NCBI GenBank assembly: GCA_009377605.1
Contig: WHTT01000005.1
Coordinates: forward strand, 54,626 to 118,625
DNA length: 64,000 nt
DNA from: Luteitalea sp.
GTDB lineage: Bacteria; Acidobacteriota; Vicinamibacteria; Vicinamibacterales; Vicinamibacteraceae
Direction: 5' to 3'
Part shown: positions 28,869-38,469 of the stretch, piece by piece
Numbering within the stretch: the first letter of the stretch is position 1
Layout: each line of letters begins with the position of its first letter
Program-made: the position numbers and the translations under genes
The notes under the pieces: model-generated
What the model was told of the DNA's origin: nothing
Database searches by the model: none
What the model saw: only the letters and a program-made list of their open reading frames with translations

Positions 28869-30272
28869 TCACGCGGCGCGATCCGCCAACGCTCGCAAAA
28901 TCCGTGGACCCGTGGCTCCAATCGATCCGGCTCCGAGCGTGATCACAACGTCGCCTGGCCTCGCCCGCTGCACGACAAGACCAGCGATCTCTTCTAGATC
29001 GCCGACAGCCTCGACGGGCGCACTCGTGTGGTGCCGAACCGCCTCCGCCACTGCGTGCACACTGAGCCCCTCGATGGGCTCTTCGCCGGCCGCGTAAATA
29101 GGCACGAGGAGGATCTCGTCCGCAGCCGCGAGCGTCGCGCCGAATTCGTCGAGCAGCGCCGCAGTGCGCGTGTAACGGTGCGGTTGGAAGACGACGACGA
29201 GACGGCGCTGCGGCCATGCTGTGCGCGCCGCGTCGATCACGGCACGTATCTCGGTCGGGTGATGCCCGTAATCGTCCACAACGGTCACGTCGCTCGAGCT
29301 GCCAAGCACCTGAAATCGACGCTCCGCACCGCGAAACGCCGCGAGCGCGTCTGCCGTGCGCTCGAACGCGAGCCCTAACTCGAGGCCAACCGCAACGGCT
29401 GCGAGCGCATTGGCCAGATTGTGCCGTCCAGGCAGGCGAACGCGCAGCTCGCCAAGCGTCCGCGGCGATTCCTCGTCACGCGACCGGTGCAGCACCGTAC
29501 ACACGGTGTCGGTACCCGCCCACCGTGCGTCGACGCCGCGCAGCGTCACATCCTCACGGTCGAGCGCGTATGTCACGACACGCCGCTGCAGGCGCGGCAT
29601 GAGTCCTCTGAGTGATTCGTTGTCAGCGCCCAGCACCACGGCACCGTAGAAGGGCACTTTGTTGGCGAACGTCACAAAGGCCTCGAGCAGCGCTTCGAAT
29701 GATCCGTAGTAGTCGAGATGCTCCCGGTCCACGTTGGTGATAACCGCAATGACCGGAGAAAGCGTCAGAAACGAGCCGTCACTCTCGTCCGCCTCTGCCA
29801 CCATGTACTCGCCCCGACCGAGCCGGGCGTTGCTGCCGAAGACGCTGAGCCGACCGCCGATCACGGCCGTGGGATCCAGACCGAGTCGCTCGAGCATCAC
29901 CGCGATCATGGAGGTGGTCGTTGTCTTGCCATGGGCGCCGGCCACGGCAACGCCGTATCGCAGTCGCATCAGCTCGGCGAGCATCTCCGCGCGTGGGATG
30001 ACAGGAATGCGACGGCGCCTCGCTTCGACGACCTCCACATTGTCCGCTCGAACCGCCGAGGACACCACGACCACATCGGCAGCGCCGACATGCGACGCGT
30101 CGTGCCCTTCGCCAACGCGAACGCCGAGCTCGGCGAGTCGACGCGTGACATCCGATGTCTTCAAGTCGGAGCCACTCACCTGATAGCCGAGATTCGCCAA
30201 CAGTTCGGCAATACCGCTCATACCGATGCCGCCGATCCCGACGAAATGAATGCTGCGCGTGCGTCCCAACAT
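28869..30272 (-). CDS. murC: UDP-N-acetylmuramate--L-alanine ligase
   Basis: Adds L-alanine to UDP-MurNAc, the first Mur ligase step. At 467 residues it has family length. The N-terminal nucleotide fold IHFVGIGGIGMSGIAE, the ATP site VAGAHGKTTTTSM, EADESDGSFL, and VVDDYGHHPTEI with QPHRYTRT are all clear MurC marks. It is tightly spaced with murG (17 bases) and ftsQ (16 bases). Confidence 0.96.
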   Translation of the reverse strand: MLGRTRSIHFVGIGGIGMSGIAELLANLGYQVSGSDLKTSDVTRRLAELGVRVGEGHDASHVGAADVVVVSSAVRADNVEVVEARRRRIPVIPRAEMLAELMRLRYGVAVAGAHGKTTTTSMIAVMLERLGLDPTAVIGGRLSVFGSNARLGRGEYMVAEADESDGSFLTLSPVIAVITNVDREHLDYYGSFEALLEAFVTFANKVPFYGAVVLGADNESLRGLMPRLQRRVVTYALDREDVTLRGVDARWAGTDTVCTVLHRSRDEESPRTLGELRVRLPGRHNLANALAAVAVGLELGLAFERTADALAAFRGAERRFQVLGSSSDVTVVDDYGHHPTEIRAVIDAARTAWPQRRLVVVFQPHRYTRTAALLDEFGATLAAADEILLVPIYAAGEEPIEGLSVHAVAEAVRHHTSAPVEAVGDLEEIAGLVVQRARPGDVVITLGAGSIGATGPRILRALADRAA

Positions 30273-30289
30273 CGCGATTCGGGCGCCCT

Positions 30290-31414
30290 TCAGCCCCTGG
30301 CCCCCTCTCGGCGACCGACCAACTCCAACGCCCGATCGACGATGACCTTCGCCGCGTCGGCACGAGCGAGGCTCCGCGCCGCCTGCGCCATCGACTCACG
30401 TCGTCGTTCGTCAGCGATCAATTCTGCGATCCGCGCGGCGAGCGCTTCGCCCGACAACGCAGACTCTTCGATCACATCCGCTGCGCCTTCCTGCTGGAGC
30501 GCACGCGCGTTGCGCAGCTGGTGCTCGTCGGTGGCCCGCGCAAACGGAATGAGGACCGCCGCTCGACCGGCCGCGGCGATCTCCGCGATGGTCGTCGCGC
30601 CGGCGCGGCACACGAGCAGGTGCGCGGCTTCCATCTCACGCGGCATGTCGTCGAGATATCGCTCCACACGTGCCTCCAGCCCAGCGCGGCGATATGCCTC
30701 AGTCACCGTCTCGAAGTCCCGCTGCCCCGTCTGGTGCACAATGGACGTCCGTTCACCAACACGCGCGAGGTACGGCGCCGCCTCCACCATCGCCTCATTG
30801 ATCGCGCGCGCGCCCTGCGAACCTCCAAACACGAGCACGCGCCGCGAGCCGCTCACCGGCGGCCGCTCGCTCACGCCCAGAAACTCCGCTCGAACCGGGT
30901 TGCCGCTGACGAACCCACGCCCCGGAAAGTAGGGTAGGGACTGCTCGAAGCTCAACGCGGCAGCTCGGACGGTATGCGCGAGCAGACGATTCGTCCATCC
31001 CGGCACCGCGTTCTGCTCGAGGAGCATCGTCGGCACGCCGCGCCACGAGGCCAACAAGACCACCGGCCCCGAGCTGTACCCACCAACTCCAATGACGAGG
31101 TCGGGCGCACGGGCCCGAAGGACACGCCACGCATCCAACACACTCAGAGGCAGCAGCGCCAGGCCGCGGATGAAGGCTCCGGCGGTCTGACCCATGAGCC
31201 CCGCGCTGCGAATCGTGTCCAGCTCGAATCCCTCCCGCGGCACGATGCGCGCTTCCAGCCCGCGCGCCGTGCCGACGAATGTGATCCGCGCATCACGCCT
31301 TCGGCGGAGCCACTCGCGCGCCACGGCGATGCCGGGATAGAGGTGGCCCCCGGTGCCACCGCCCGCGACGACGACCCGAGCCGCTTCGGTCGGGCTCTCA
31401 CGCGAATCCTCCAA
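30290..31414 (-). CDS. murG: UDP-GlcNAc transferase MurG
   Basis: Peripheral membrane glycosyltransferase that turns lipid I into lipid II. Visible family motifs are VVVAGGGTGGHLYPGIAVA, VIGVGGYSSGPVVLLA, LLEQNAVPGWTNRLL, FGGSQGARAINE and CRAGATTIAEIAAAGR. At 374 residues it has normal length. The only start that keeps the N-terminus is TTG at 31414. The DNA before it is a GTTCGAGG-type repeat, which also supplies GAGG ribosome-site-like sequence. The start is therefore less certain than the rest. Confidence 0.93.
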   Translation of the reverse strand: MEDSRESPTEAARVVVAGGGTGGHLYPGIAVAREWLRRRRDARITFVGTARGLEARIVPREGFELDTIRSAGLMGQTAGAFIRGLALLPLSVLDAWRVLRARAPDLVIGVGGYSSGPVVLLASWRGVPTMLLEQNAVPGWTNRLLAHTVRAAALSFEQSLPYFPGRGFVSGNPVRAEFLGVSERPPVSGSRRVLVFGGSQGARAINEAMVEAAPYLARVGERTSIVHQTGQRDFETVTEAYRRAGLEARVERYLDDMPREMEAAHLLVCRAGATTIAEIAAAGRAAVLIPFARATDEHQLRNARALQQEGAADVIEESALSGEALAARIAELIADERRRESMAQAARSLARADAAKVIVDRALELVGRREGARG

Positions 31415-31482
31415 CCTCGCACCTCGAACCTCTTGTCTTGAACCTCTTGCCTCGCACCTCTTACCTCTTACCGTGAACCTCC
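31409..31482. repeat. GTTCRAGG-word array between ftsW and murG
   Basis: On the plus strand the gap reads repeated CTCGCACCTCGAACCTCTT, CTTGAACCTCTTGCCTCGCA and ACCTCTTACCGTGAACCTCC. On the minus (coding) strand it supplies several GAGG words in front of murG. It is the same word family as 21326-21566, here in one orientation and inside an operon. Confidence 0.75.
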
Positions 31483-31483
31483 A

Positions 31484-32584
31484 CTAGCCGTCGGGCGACG
31501 CGTGCTGCGACACGTTGAGCAGGATCCCCATGCCAATCAGATTGACGACCAGCGACGAGCCGCCGGCGCTCACAAACGGCAGCGGAATGCCCTTCGTTGG
31601 CAAGAGACCGAGAACGACGCTCATGTTCACGAGCGCTTGCGCCGCCACCAACGCGGTCAGGCCGGCAGCAAGGAACGCACCAAAGTGGTCCTGCGCCGAC
31701 ATGGCGATGCGCAACCCGCGCCACACGATCACGCTGAAGCACAACAGCACCCCTGTGGCACCAACCAACCCGAGCTCTTCACCGATCACGGCGTAGATGA
31801 AGTCGGTGTGTGGAAAAGGGACATACGAGAGCTTCTGGACGCCTTCCATGAAGCCTCGCCCAGTGAAGCCGCCGGTGCCGACGGAAATCAGCGATTGAAT
31901 CAGCTGGAAGTCGGAGTCGAGCGGGTCGTCCCACGGATCCAGGAACGCGAACAGGCGTCGGCGTCGATAGTCGGCGCTCACGAGCGCCATGTAGAGGGCC
32001 GGCAGCGCTGCGAGACCGACCCCGAAGAGGTAACGATAGTCGAGCCCGGCGGCAAAGAGCATCATGCTCACGATGACGAGGAGCGTGATGGCCGTGCCGA
32101 AGTCCGGCTCGAGCAGAATGAGGCTCATGAACAGCCCGGTCATGAGCCCAATGGGAACGAGCGTCCCAGCCACGTCGTTGACCCGCTCCATCCGCCGGGC
32201 GAGCAGGTCGCTCGTGAACAAGATGGCCGCCAGCTTTGCGAACTCCGACGGCTGGATTCCGATCCCGCCGACGGCGAACCAGCGGCGGGTGCCGTTGATC
32301 TCGCGGCCGAAGAGCACCACAACCAGCGCTGCAGTGACCAGTATCACCGCCGTCCAGATGACGGCCGGTGACTGCCATGTCCGGTAGTCGAGCCGCATCG
32401 TAATCGCGAGCAGAAAGAACCCGATCACCGCCCAGGTGAGCTGGCGAAACATGAGCTGGTACGAGGGCCCGGTCTGGTCGATGGCCGTGCCGGTCGAGGC
32501 GCTGTACACCATGACCGCGCTCAGGGCCACGAGCACCACGATGGCCAGGAACAGCAGCTTGTCCGACTTCAGCTTCCGCGCCAT
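31484..32584 (-). CDS. ftsW: Septal SEDS glycosyltransferase FtsW
   Basis: Polymerises glycan strands from lipid II at the septum together with FtsI. The 366-residue protein has about ten membrane segments and the SEDS motifs GTRRWFAVGGIGIQPSEFAK and PHTDFIYAVIGEELGL, whose Asp corresponds to the catalytic residue of RodA/FtsW. LPFVSAGGSSLV is near the end. It lies between murD and murG as usual. A 323-base repeat-rich gap separates it from murD. Confidence 0.95.
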   Translation of the reverse strand: MARKLKSDKLLFLAIVVLVALSAVMVYSASTGTAIDQTGPSYQLMFRQLTWAVIGFFLLAITMRLDYRTWQSPAVIWTAVILVTAALVVVLFGREINGTRRWFAVGGIGIQPSEFAKLAAILFTSDLLARRMERVNDVAGTLVPIGLMTGLFMSLILLEPDFGTAITLLVIVSMMLFAAGLDYRYLFGVGLAALPALYMALVSADYRRRRLFAFLDPWDDPLDSDFQLIQSLISVGTGGFTGRGFMEGVQKLSYVPFPHTDFIYAVIGEELGLVGATGVLLCFSVIVWRGLRIAMSAQDHFGAFLAAGLTALVAAQALVNMSVVLGLLPTKGIPLPFVSAGGSSLVVNLIGMGILLNVSQHASPDG

Positions 32585-32907
32585 ACTAGAAAGTCCGGGC
32601 CCTAAAGTCCTTCGGCGCTACGCCCGAAACCACGGGCGCGGCCGAGTGCACGAGCGAAACCTGAGCGGTCAGCAGTCATCAGTCGACCTGGGGAAGGAGA
32701 CACCGACTTCGCAGACCGGGGCAGCCTGCGTTCCCAGCAGTCAGCTCTTCCCTCGCCGCAAGCGACTGATGACTGCTCACCGCTCACGTGTTCGCTGCGC
32801 TCTTTCATGGCTTCGTGCCCTCCGAGGGGCCCTGAGCTTGTCGAAGGGGCCCCTTGCTACCTGTCCATCCGCCGAGGGTCTGGGCCGATCGTTCCGGCCC
32901 GGCCCGT
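32585..32907. repeat. Repeat-rich gap between murD and ftsW
   Basis: Three layers are visible. An array of TCAGCAGTCATCAGTC at about 32666-32690 faces its complement (GACTGATGACTGCTCACC) at about 32763-32788. A CCTGAGCTTGTCGAAGG word flanked by GGGGCC/GGCCCC lies at 32825-32854, identical in core to a repeat known from many bacterial genomes. A GGGCCC-type palindrome is near 32597. No coding frame with a ribosome site is visible. The gap interrupts an otherwise tight operon. Confidence 0.75.
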
Positions 32908-34344
32908 CTATGTTTTTCGACGGAGCGCGCGGTCTTCAGACCGCGCGTCGCTCGCCCCACCCCCTTGCTCTTTGCCCCTGGCACGTCGCCCCTCGTCCTG
33001 GGCGAGGATCTCCACCTCTTCCTTGAACACCCGGCCACGGTGCGCGTAATCGTCGAACATGTCGAAGCTCGCGCACGCGGGAGCCAGGAGCACGGTTCCG
33101 GCACCGTGAGCCAGGGCATGGCCGACGCGCACCGCCTCCCGCATGTCAGCCACGTCCTGTACATCCACGACGCTGTCGAGCGCGCGGTGGAGGAGTGGCC
33201 GGGCCTCGCCAATGGCCACCACACTCGCGTCACGTGACGTCAGCGCCGGGTGAAGCTCGTGCAGGTCGCCACCCTTGAAGCGGCCGCCCATGATGACCAC
33301 GACACGGCCATCGAAGCTTTCGATAGCGCGACGCGTCGCCTCGACGTTGGTCGCCTTCGAATCGTTGACAAAGCGCACGCCGCCGACATCGCCCACCGGC
33401 TCGAGCGCATGCTCGAGGCCTGTAAAGCGCCTGACCGCGCGCACCATCGCCTCCGCATCCGCTCCGCAGAGCGTGGCTACTGCCGCCGCAGCAGCTACGT
33501 CACTCAGCAGGTGGCGGCCTCTCACCTTGACGGCGCTCAGCGGTACCAGCCGCCGCTCGCTGAGGCCGAGCCGGGCCACCAACCAATCGCCGACCAAGCC
33601 AACCCCTTGCCGGAACTCCTCATCCAGACCGAACGTGAACTGCCGGGCGCGGCCGCCCGCCGCAAGCGCCAGGGCATGCTCGTCGTCTGCGTTCACGACG
33701 ACCCAATCGTCCGCTGTCTGATTCACGAAGATGCGCGCTTTGGCTTCCGCATAGTCCGCCTCCGTGGCGTGGCGGTCGAGGTGATCTGGAAAGAAGTTGA
33801 GCATCACCGCCACCCACGGATGAAACGTGTCGATACTTTCGAGCTGGAAGCTGCTTACCTCGACGACGTGCACGGTCTCCGGCATGGAGTCGGCCACCTG
33901 CGCCGACAACGGCACGCCGATGTTTCCGCCCACCATCGTAGAAAGCCCACTCTCGTCCAACATGTGACCGATCAACGTTGTCGTCGTCGACTTCCCTTTT
34001 GTGCCGGTCACCGCCACGACCCGACCACGAAGGAACCACGAAGCCAGCTCGAGCTCCGCCACGATGGGCACGCCGGACTCGCGTGCCGTCCGGAGCAGGG
34101 GCTGCGTGGGTGGCACGCCTGGGCTCAGCACAATCAGATCCGTTTCGCGCAGCGTCTCGATCCGGTGCCCTCCGAGCTCCAATGTGACACCGCGCGCTCG
34201 CAGGGCATCGGCCGCTTCGACGCTCGTTCTCACATCGGTCAGCGTGACATGCGCGCCCCGGTCGACGAGTAAATCAGCTGCCGCGAGACCGCTCCGCGCG
34301 GCGCCGACGACCAGCACCCGGCGACCTGCCACGCTCATGTCCAT
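32908..34344 (-). CDS. murD: UDP-N-acetylmuramoylalanine--D-glutamate ligase
   Basis: Adds D-glutamate to UDP-MurNAc-L-Ala. GRRVLVVGAARSGLAAADLL begins the protein; VAVTGTKGKSTTTTLIGHM is the ATP site; FFPDHLDRH and RFVNDSKATNVEA are further MurD marks. The start is ATG 34344 or ATG 34338; both follow the mraY stop by about 45 bases. The protein has 478 residues. The last ~30 (after EEVEILAQDEG) form an R/G-rich tail, partly encoded by a palindrome (GCGCGGTCTTCAGACCGCGC, about 32926-32950), and probably do not belong to the ancestral enzyme. Confidence 0.94.
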   Translation of the reverse strand: MDMSVAGRRVLVVGAARSGLAAADLLVDRGAHVTLTDVRTSVEAADALRARGVTLELGGHRIETLRETDLIVLSPGVPPTQPLLRTARESGVPIVAELELASWFLRGRVVAVTGTKGKSTTTTLIGHMLDESGLSTMVGGNIGVPLSAQVADSMPETVHVVEVSSFQLESIDTFHPWVAVMLNFFPDHLDRHATEADYAEAKARIFVNQTADDWVVVNADDEHALALAAGGRARQFTFGLDEEFRQGVGLVGDWLVARLGLSERRLVPLSAVKVRGRHLLSDVAAAAAVATLCGADAEAMVRAVRRFTGLEHALEPVGDVGGVRFVNDSKATNVEATRRAIESFDGRVVVIMGGRFKGGDLHELHPALTSRDASVVAIGEARPLLHRALDSVVDVQDVADMREAVRVGHALAHGAGTVLLAPACASFDMFDDYAHRGRVFKEEVEILAQDEGRRARGKEQGGGASDARSEDRALRRKT

Positions 34345-34388
34345 TCGCAGCCTCGAATCGCGAATCTCGAGTCTTAAGCCCTGACCGC

Positions 34389-35474
34389 TCACCGGAGCTT
34401 CAGTGTCGTCAGGCTGAAGAGCGCACAGACGATCGCCACGATGAGGAAGCGCGTGATGACCTTCGGCTCGCTCCATCCCACCAGCTCGAAGTGATGGTGG
34501 AGCGGCGCCATCTTGAAGACGCGCTGCCCGGTCAGCTTGAACGACCCGACCTGCACGATGACCGACAAAGCCTCCAACACGAACACGCCGCCGACGATCA
34601 GCAGCAGCAGCTCCTGCTTGATGAGGAGCGCAACCGTGCCCAGCGCGCCGCCCAGGCTGAGCGATCCAACGTCGCCCATGAAGACCTCGGCCGGGTAGCA
34701 GTTGAACCACAAGAAGCCAAGGCCCGCGCCGACCAGCGCACCGCAGAACACCGTGAGCTCTCCCACTTGCGGAAAATGCACCAACAACAGGTACTCCGCG
34801 AGCTCCCTGTGGCCGGTGACGTAGGTCAGCGCCGTATAGGTCGCCGCCGCGACTGCAAAGCAACTGATGGCCAGGCCATCCAGACCATCGGTGAGGTTGA
34901 CCGCATGGGAGGCTCCCATGAGCACCAACATCGCGAATGGCACGTAGAACCAGCCGATGTCTGGAATCAACCACTTGAAGAACGGGAAGATCAGCCGCGT
35001 CGTGTACAAGTCGTAGCTCGCCATCACGAGCAGCGAGACCCCCACCAGCGCGCCAACCAGTGCCGTCGCGCCGAGCTTGTAGCGCGGCTGCAGCCCATGG
35101 TGCGAACGTCGCGTCGTCTTCAAGTAGTCGTCGACAAAGCCGATGGCACCGCAGGCTGCAGTGCTCAAGACCGCGACCCAGATGTCGGGATTGCGGAGAT
35201 CCGCCCAGAGCAGCGTCGGCACCAGCGCCGACGTCAAGATGAGCAAGCCGCCCATGGTCGGCGTACCGGCTTTCGGACGATGGCTGGCAGGGCCTTCGTG
35301 TCGAATCACCTGGCCGATTTGGAACTCCCGTAGCTTGCGAATAACCCATGGCCCGAGAACCAAGCTCAAAAACAGCGCCGTGATGCTTGCCGCCGCGGTG
35401 CGAAACGTGATGTAGCGCGTGACGTTCAACACCGAGGCGTACTCATGGAACGAGTACAGCAAGTGGTAGAGCAT
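34389..35474 (-). CDS. mraY: Phospho-N-acetylmuramoyl-pentapeptide-transferase MraY
   Basis: Membrane enzyme that transfers phospho-MurNAc-pentapeptide to undecaprenyl phosphate, giving lipid I. At 361 residues with ten membrane segments it is full length. Conserved sites: [16 protein letters not shown] with the Asp pair, [18 protein letters not shown] and APLHHHFE. Its start directly abuts the murF stop. Confidence 0.97.
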   Translation of the reverse strand: MLYHLLYSFHEYASVLNVTRYITFRTAAASITALFLSLVLGPWVIRKLREFQIGQVIRHEGPASHRPKAGTPTMGGLLILTSALVPTLLWADLRNPDIWVAVLSTAACGAIGFVDDYLKTTRRSHHGLQPRYKLGATALVGALVGVSLLVMASYDLYTTRLIFPFFKWLIPDIGWFYVPFAMLVLMGASHAVNLTDGLDGLAISCFAVAAATYTALTYVTGHRELAEYLLLVHFPQVGELTVFCGALVGAGLGFLWFNCYPAEVFMGDVGSLSLGGALGTVALLIKQELLLLIVGGVFVLEALSVIVQVGSFKLTGQRVFKMAPLHHHFELVGWSEPKVITRFLIVAIVCALFSLTTLKLR

Positions 35475-36890
35475 TCACGAGGCTCCGCTGCTCCCCTTCA
35501 GTCGCTCCACCACACGTTCCAGCCGAATGCCGCGCGATCCCTTGACCAGCACGGCGTCGCCCGGTGCCACGCAGCGCACCACCAGCTCCGCGGCTTCGTC
35601 GCTCGTCGACGCGTGTGCGACCGCATCGCGCGCCAACCCGGCCTCGACCGCCGCTTCGCCAAGGCTGCGCGCCGGTCGTCCTCCAACCGTGATCAGCCGC
35701 GCGATATGGCATGCCACGACGAGGCCACCAACCGCCCGATGGAGGGCGTCGCTCGCCTCGCCCAGCTCGAGCATCTCGCCGAGCACCGCGATCTTCCGCG
35801 TCGCCCGCGCTTCCGCGCCAATGGTCAGCAAGGCCCGCTCGAGCGCGAGTGGGCTCGAGTTGTACGCATCGTCAACGACAGTGACGCCCAATCCGGTCGT
35901 GAACACCTCGCCGCGGTGCGCCGCAGGCGCGAGCGTTCGGACACGCTCCGCGACGTCTGCCAGTGGAACCGCGAACGCGTCGGCGACAGCGATGGCGGCC
36001 AGCAGGTTCGCGAGGTTGCCCCGCCCGATGAGCGGCGTCTCGATTGACAGGGACCGGCCGCCGACGTCCACGCTCGCCCGCATCCCCTGCAAGCCGCGGT
36101 CTTCGATCGCCGTCGCCCGCACGCGGGCCGGCTCGTCCAACCCAAACGTGATGATCCTGCCTGGGAACCCGACAACCCTCGCCATGACACGCGCGTCATC
36201 TGCGTTCGCGACGAGCTCGGTGTCTGGCGCGGCCTGCTCGCCGATCTCCGCTTTCGCGTCTGCAATCGCATCCACCGAGTCGAAGAACTCGAGATGCGCA
36301 GCACCCACATTGGTCCAGACGCGCACGTCCGGCTCCGATATCTCCACGAGGCGGCGAATCTCGCCGGGCGCGCTCATCCCCAGCTCCACCACCGCAACAT
36401 CCGGACCCGACGTCAGCTCGAGTAACGACAACGGCAACCCGATGTGGTTGTTCAGATTGCCTTCGTTCCGGAACGTTCGGTATCGCATGGCCAGTAACGC
36501 TGCCGTGATGTCCTTGGTCGTCGTCTTTCCTACGCTCCCCGTGATGGCCACGACGCGAGCCCTCGACCGGCGCCGAACGTGCGACGCGAGACGTTGGAGC
36601 GCGCGCGTCGTGTCGTCGACGACAATCACCAGCTCATCGCCGGCAACCATCGGCGCGCCGTGCGCCTTGTCAACGACGACGCCCATCGCGCCCGCGGCGA
36701 GAGCGGCGGCCACGAAGTCATGACCGTCGAAGCGCTCGCCACGGATCGCGATGAACAGCTCGCCACGTCGCAGCGTCCGCGAATCGATCGACACCTGGCC
36801 GAGGACCAGGTCCTGGCGTCCGGCTGCAAGCCTTCCACCGCACGCGGCGGCGGCTTCTGCAGCCGCGACCGAGAAATGCGCGACGCTCAC
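35475..36890 (-). CDS. murF: UDP-MurNAc-tripeptide--D-Ala-D-Ala ligase
   Basis: Adds the D-Ala-D-Ala dipeptide to complete the pentapeptide precursor. The protein has 471 residues. SIDSRTLRRGELFIAIRG is the N-terminal Mur domain; VVAITGSVGKTTTKD is the ATP site; FRNEGNLNNHIGLPLSLL and VVDDAYNSSP are MurF marks. The GTG at 36890 lies four bases past the murE stop and starts MSVAHFSVAAAEAA; the longer frame would overlap murE. D-Ala-D-Ala ligase (Ddl), its supplier, is not in the window. Confidence 0.94.
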   Translation of the reverse strand: MSVAHFSVAAAEAAAACGGRLAAGRQDLVLGQVSIDSRTLRRGELFIAIRGERFDGHDFVAAALAAGAMGVVVDKAHGAPMVAGDELVIVVDDTTRALQRLASHVRRRSRARVVAITGSVGKTTTKDITAALLAMRYRTFRNEGNLNNHIGLPLSLLELTSGPDVAVVELGMSAPGEIRRLVEISEPDVRVWTNVGAAHLEFFDSVDAIADAKAEIGEQAAPDTELVANADDARVMARVVGFPGRIITFGLDEPARVRATAIEDRGLQGMRASVDVGGRSLSIETPLIGRGNLANLLAAIAVADAFAVPLADVAERVRTLAPAAHRGEVFTTGLGVTVVDDAYNSSPLALERALLTIGAEARATRKIAVLGEMLELGEASDALHRAVGGLVVACHIARLITVGGRPARSLGEAAVEAGLARDAVAHASTSDEAAELVVRCVAPGDAVLVKGSRGIRLERVVERLKGSSGAS

Positions 36891-36894
36891 TGCT

Positions 36895-38469
36895 TCATAC
36901 CGAGGTGGCCTGGCGCCGCCGCGCGAGCGCCGCACGCGCCACCACCGTGTCGTCGAACGGCGTGACGCGGCTGCCAATCTCCTGCGTCGTCTCGTGCCCC
37001 TTCCCGGCAATCACCACGAGGTCGCCGGGCGCTGCCTCCTTCACTGCACGTGCGATGGCTTCCTCACGGTCGACCACCGCGACGTATGGCGTGGCGGAAA
37101 GAGGCGTCTGCGGTCCGCCTTCGCCAGGCTTCGGCGAGACGCGTCGCTCCGGCCGCTCGGGCCGCACAATCCCCTTCTTAATCTCTTCGATGATGCGCGC
37201 CGGATCCTCGGAGCGCGGGTTATCAGAGGTCAACACCACGAGATCGCTCAGTCGCGCAGCCACGGCCCCCATCAGCGGGCGCTTGGTCCGGTCCCGGTCG
37301 CCGCCACACCCGAACACCGTGATCAAGCGACCCTTCGCGAGCGGACGCGCCGTCTCGAGCAGGTTCTTGAGCGCATCGTCCGTATGGGCGTAGTCGACAA
37401 TGACATCCACCTCGTCTCCCGACGACGAGACCACTTGAAAGCGACCCGGCACCCGCTCGACGTCACCGATACCGTCCACGATGGCGCCGAGCGGGAGGTC
37501 GAGCGCGACCCCCGTGCCGATGGCCGCCAGCACGTTGCTCAGGTTCGGCCGACCCGGTAGATGGCTGCGCAGCGACAGCCGCCCGCGCGGGGTGTCCACC
37601 TCCGCATTGACACCCGCGAGCGACAGCTCCACGCGCTGCGGATGTACGTCGCAAGGACGGTCGATCCCATACGTCACCGGGCGCTTCACCGACGCCAGCA
37701 ACTGCTCCCCCCGCAGGTCGTCGACGTTCACGATTGACGGCGCGCCCTCGGGCAACATGTCGAACAGCCGCTTCTTGGCCAGAAAGTAACGCTCCATGTC
37801 CCCGTGATAGTCCAGATGGTCGCGCGTCAGATTCGTGAAGATCGCCGCCGCAAACCGTGAGAAGTCCACCCGCCGGAGATCGAGCGCGTGCGATGACACC
37901 TCCATGGCGCAAGCGCCACATCCCTGATCGACCATGTCGCGAAGCATGCGGTGCACGTCCGGTGCCTCCGGAGTGGTTCGTGCGGCTGGACGCTCCTCGC
38001 GTCCGATTCGGTAGCCCACGGTGCCGATGCGTCCGCACGTGACGCCGGCCCGTTCGAACACTGCGGTCAATAGATACGTCGTCGTCGTCTTACCGTTCGT
38101 GCCCGTGACGCCGACAACGAGCAGATGCTCGCTCGGACGCCCAAAGAAGACATGCGCAAGCGCAGCCAGCGCGGCACGCGCGTTCGTGACGACAATCCAG
38201 GGCGTCGTCCAACCGCCAGGTGGCTCCGTCTCGGCGACAACGGCGACAGCTCCTTGCTCAGCGGCTTGCGGCGCGAACGCGACGCCGTCCATCTTCAGCC
38301 CTCGAAGGGCGATGAACAGCGCCCCCGGCTTGATCCGCCGAGAGTCGTGCTCAACAGCCGTAACGACGAGGTCGCCCACACGCCCGCTCCCTGCCGCGCC
38401 AGGGGCGCCGGCGGCCAGGCGCCACCCGAGCGCCTGCGGCACACTAGCGAGGATCTCGCCCAGCGTCAC
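36895..38469 (-). CDS. murE: UDP-MurNAc-dipeptide--meso-diaminopimelate ligase
   Basis: Adds the third residue to the peptidoglycan stem. VVGVTGTNGKTTTTYLL is the ATP site, TTPEAPDVHRMLRDM and MEVSSHALDLRRVD follow. The DNPR box (TSDNPRSEDPARI) is the known specificity motif for meso-diaminopimelate rather than lysine, so the wall is of the Gram-negative type. The GTG at 38469 (VTLGEILASVPQ) follows AGGAAGG and overlaps the ftsI stop by 26 bases; an ATG at 38508 is the alternative. It has 524 residues from the GTG. Confidence 0.93.
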   Translation of the reverse strand: MTLGEILASVPQALGWRLAAGAPGAAGSGRVGDLVVTAVEHDSRRIKPGALFIALRGLKMDGVAFAPQAAEQGAVAVVAETEPPGGWTTPWIVVTNARAALAALAHVFFGRPSEHLLVVGVTGTNGKTTTTYLLTAVFERAGVTCGRIGTVGYRIGREERPAARTTPEAPDVHRMLRDMVDQGCGACAMEVSSHALDLRRVDFSRFAAAIFTNLTRDHLDYHGDMERYFLAKKRLFDMLPEGAPSIVNVDDLRGEQLLASVKRPVTYGIDRPCDVHPQRVELSLAGVNAEVDTPRGRLSLRSHLPGRPNLSNVLAAIGTGVALDLPLGAIVDGIGDVERVPGRFQVVSSSGDEVDVIVDYAHTDDALKNLLETARPLAKGRLITVFGCGGDRDRTKRPLMGAVAARLSDLVVLTSDNPRSEDPARIIEEIKKGIVRPERPERRVSPKPGEGGPQTPLSATPYVAVVDREEAIARAVKEAAPGDLVVIAGKGHETTQEIGSRVTPFDDTVVARAALARRRQATSV

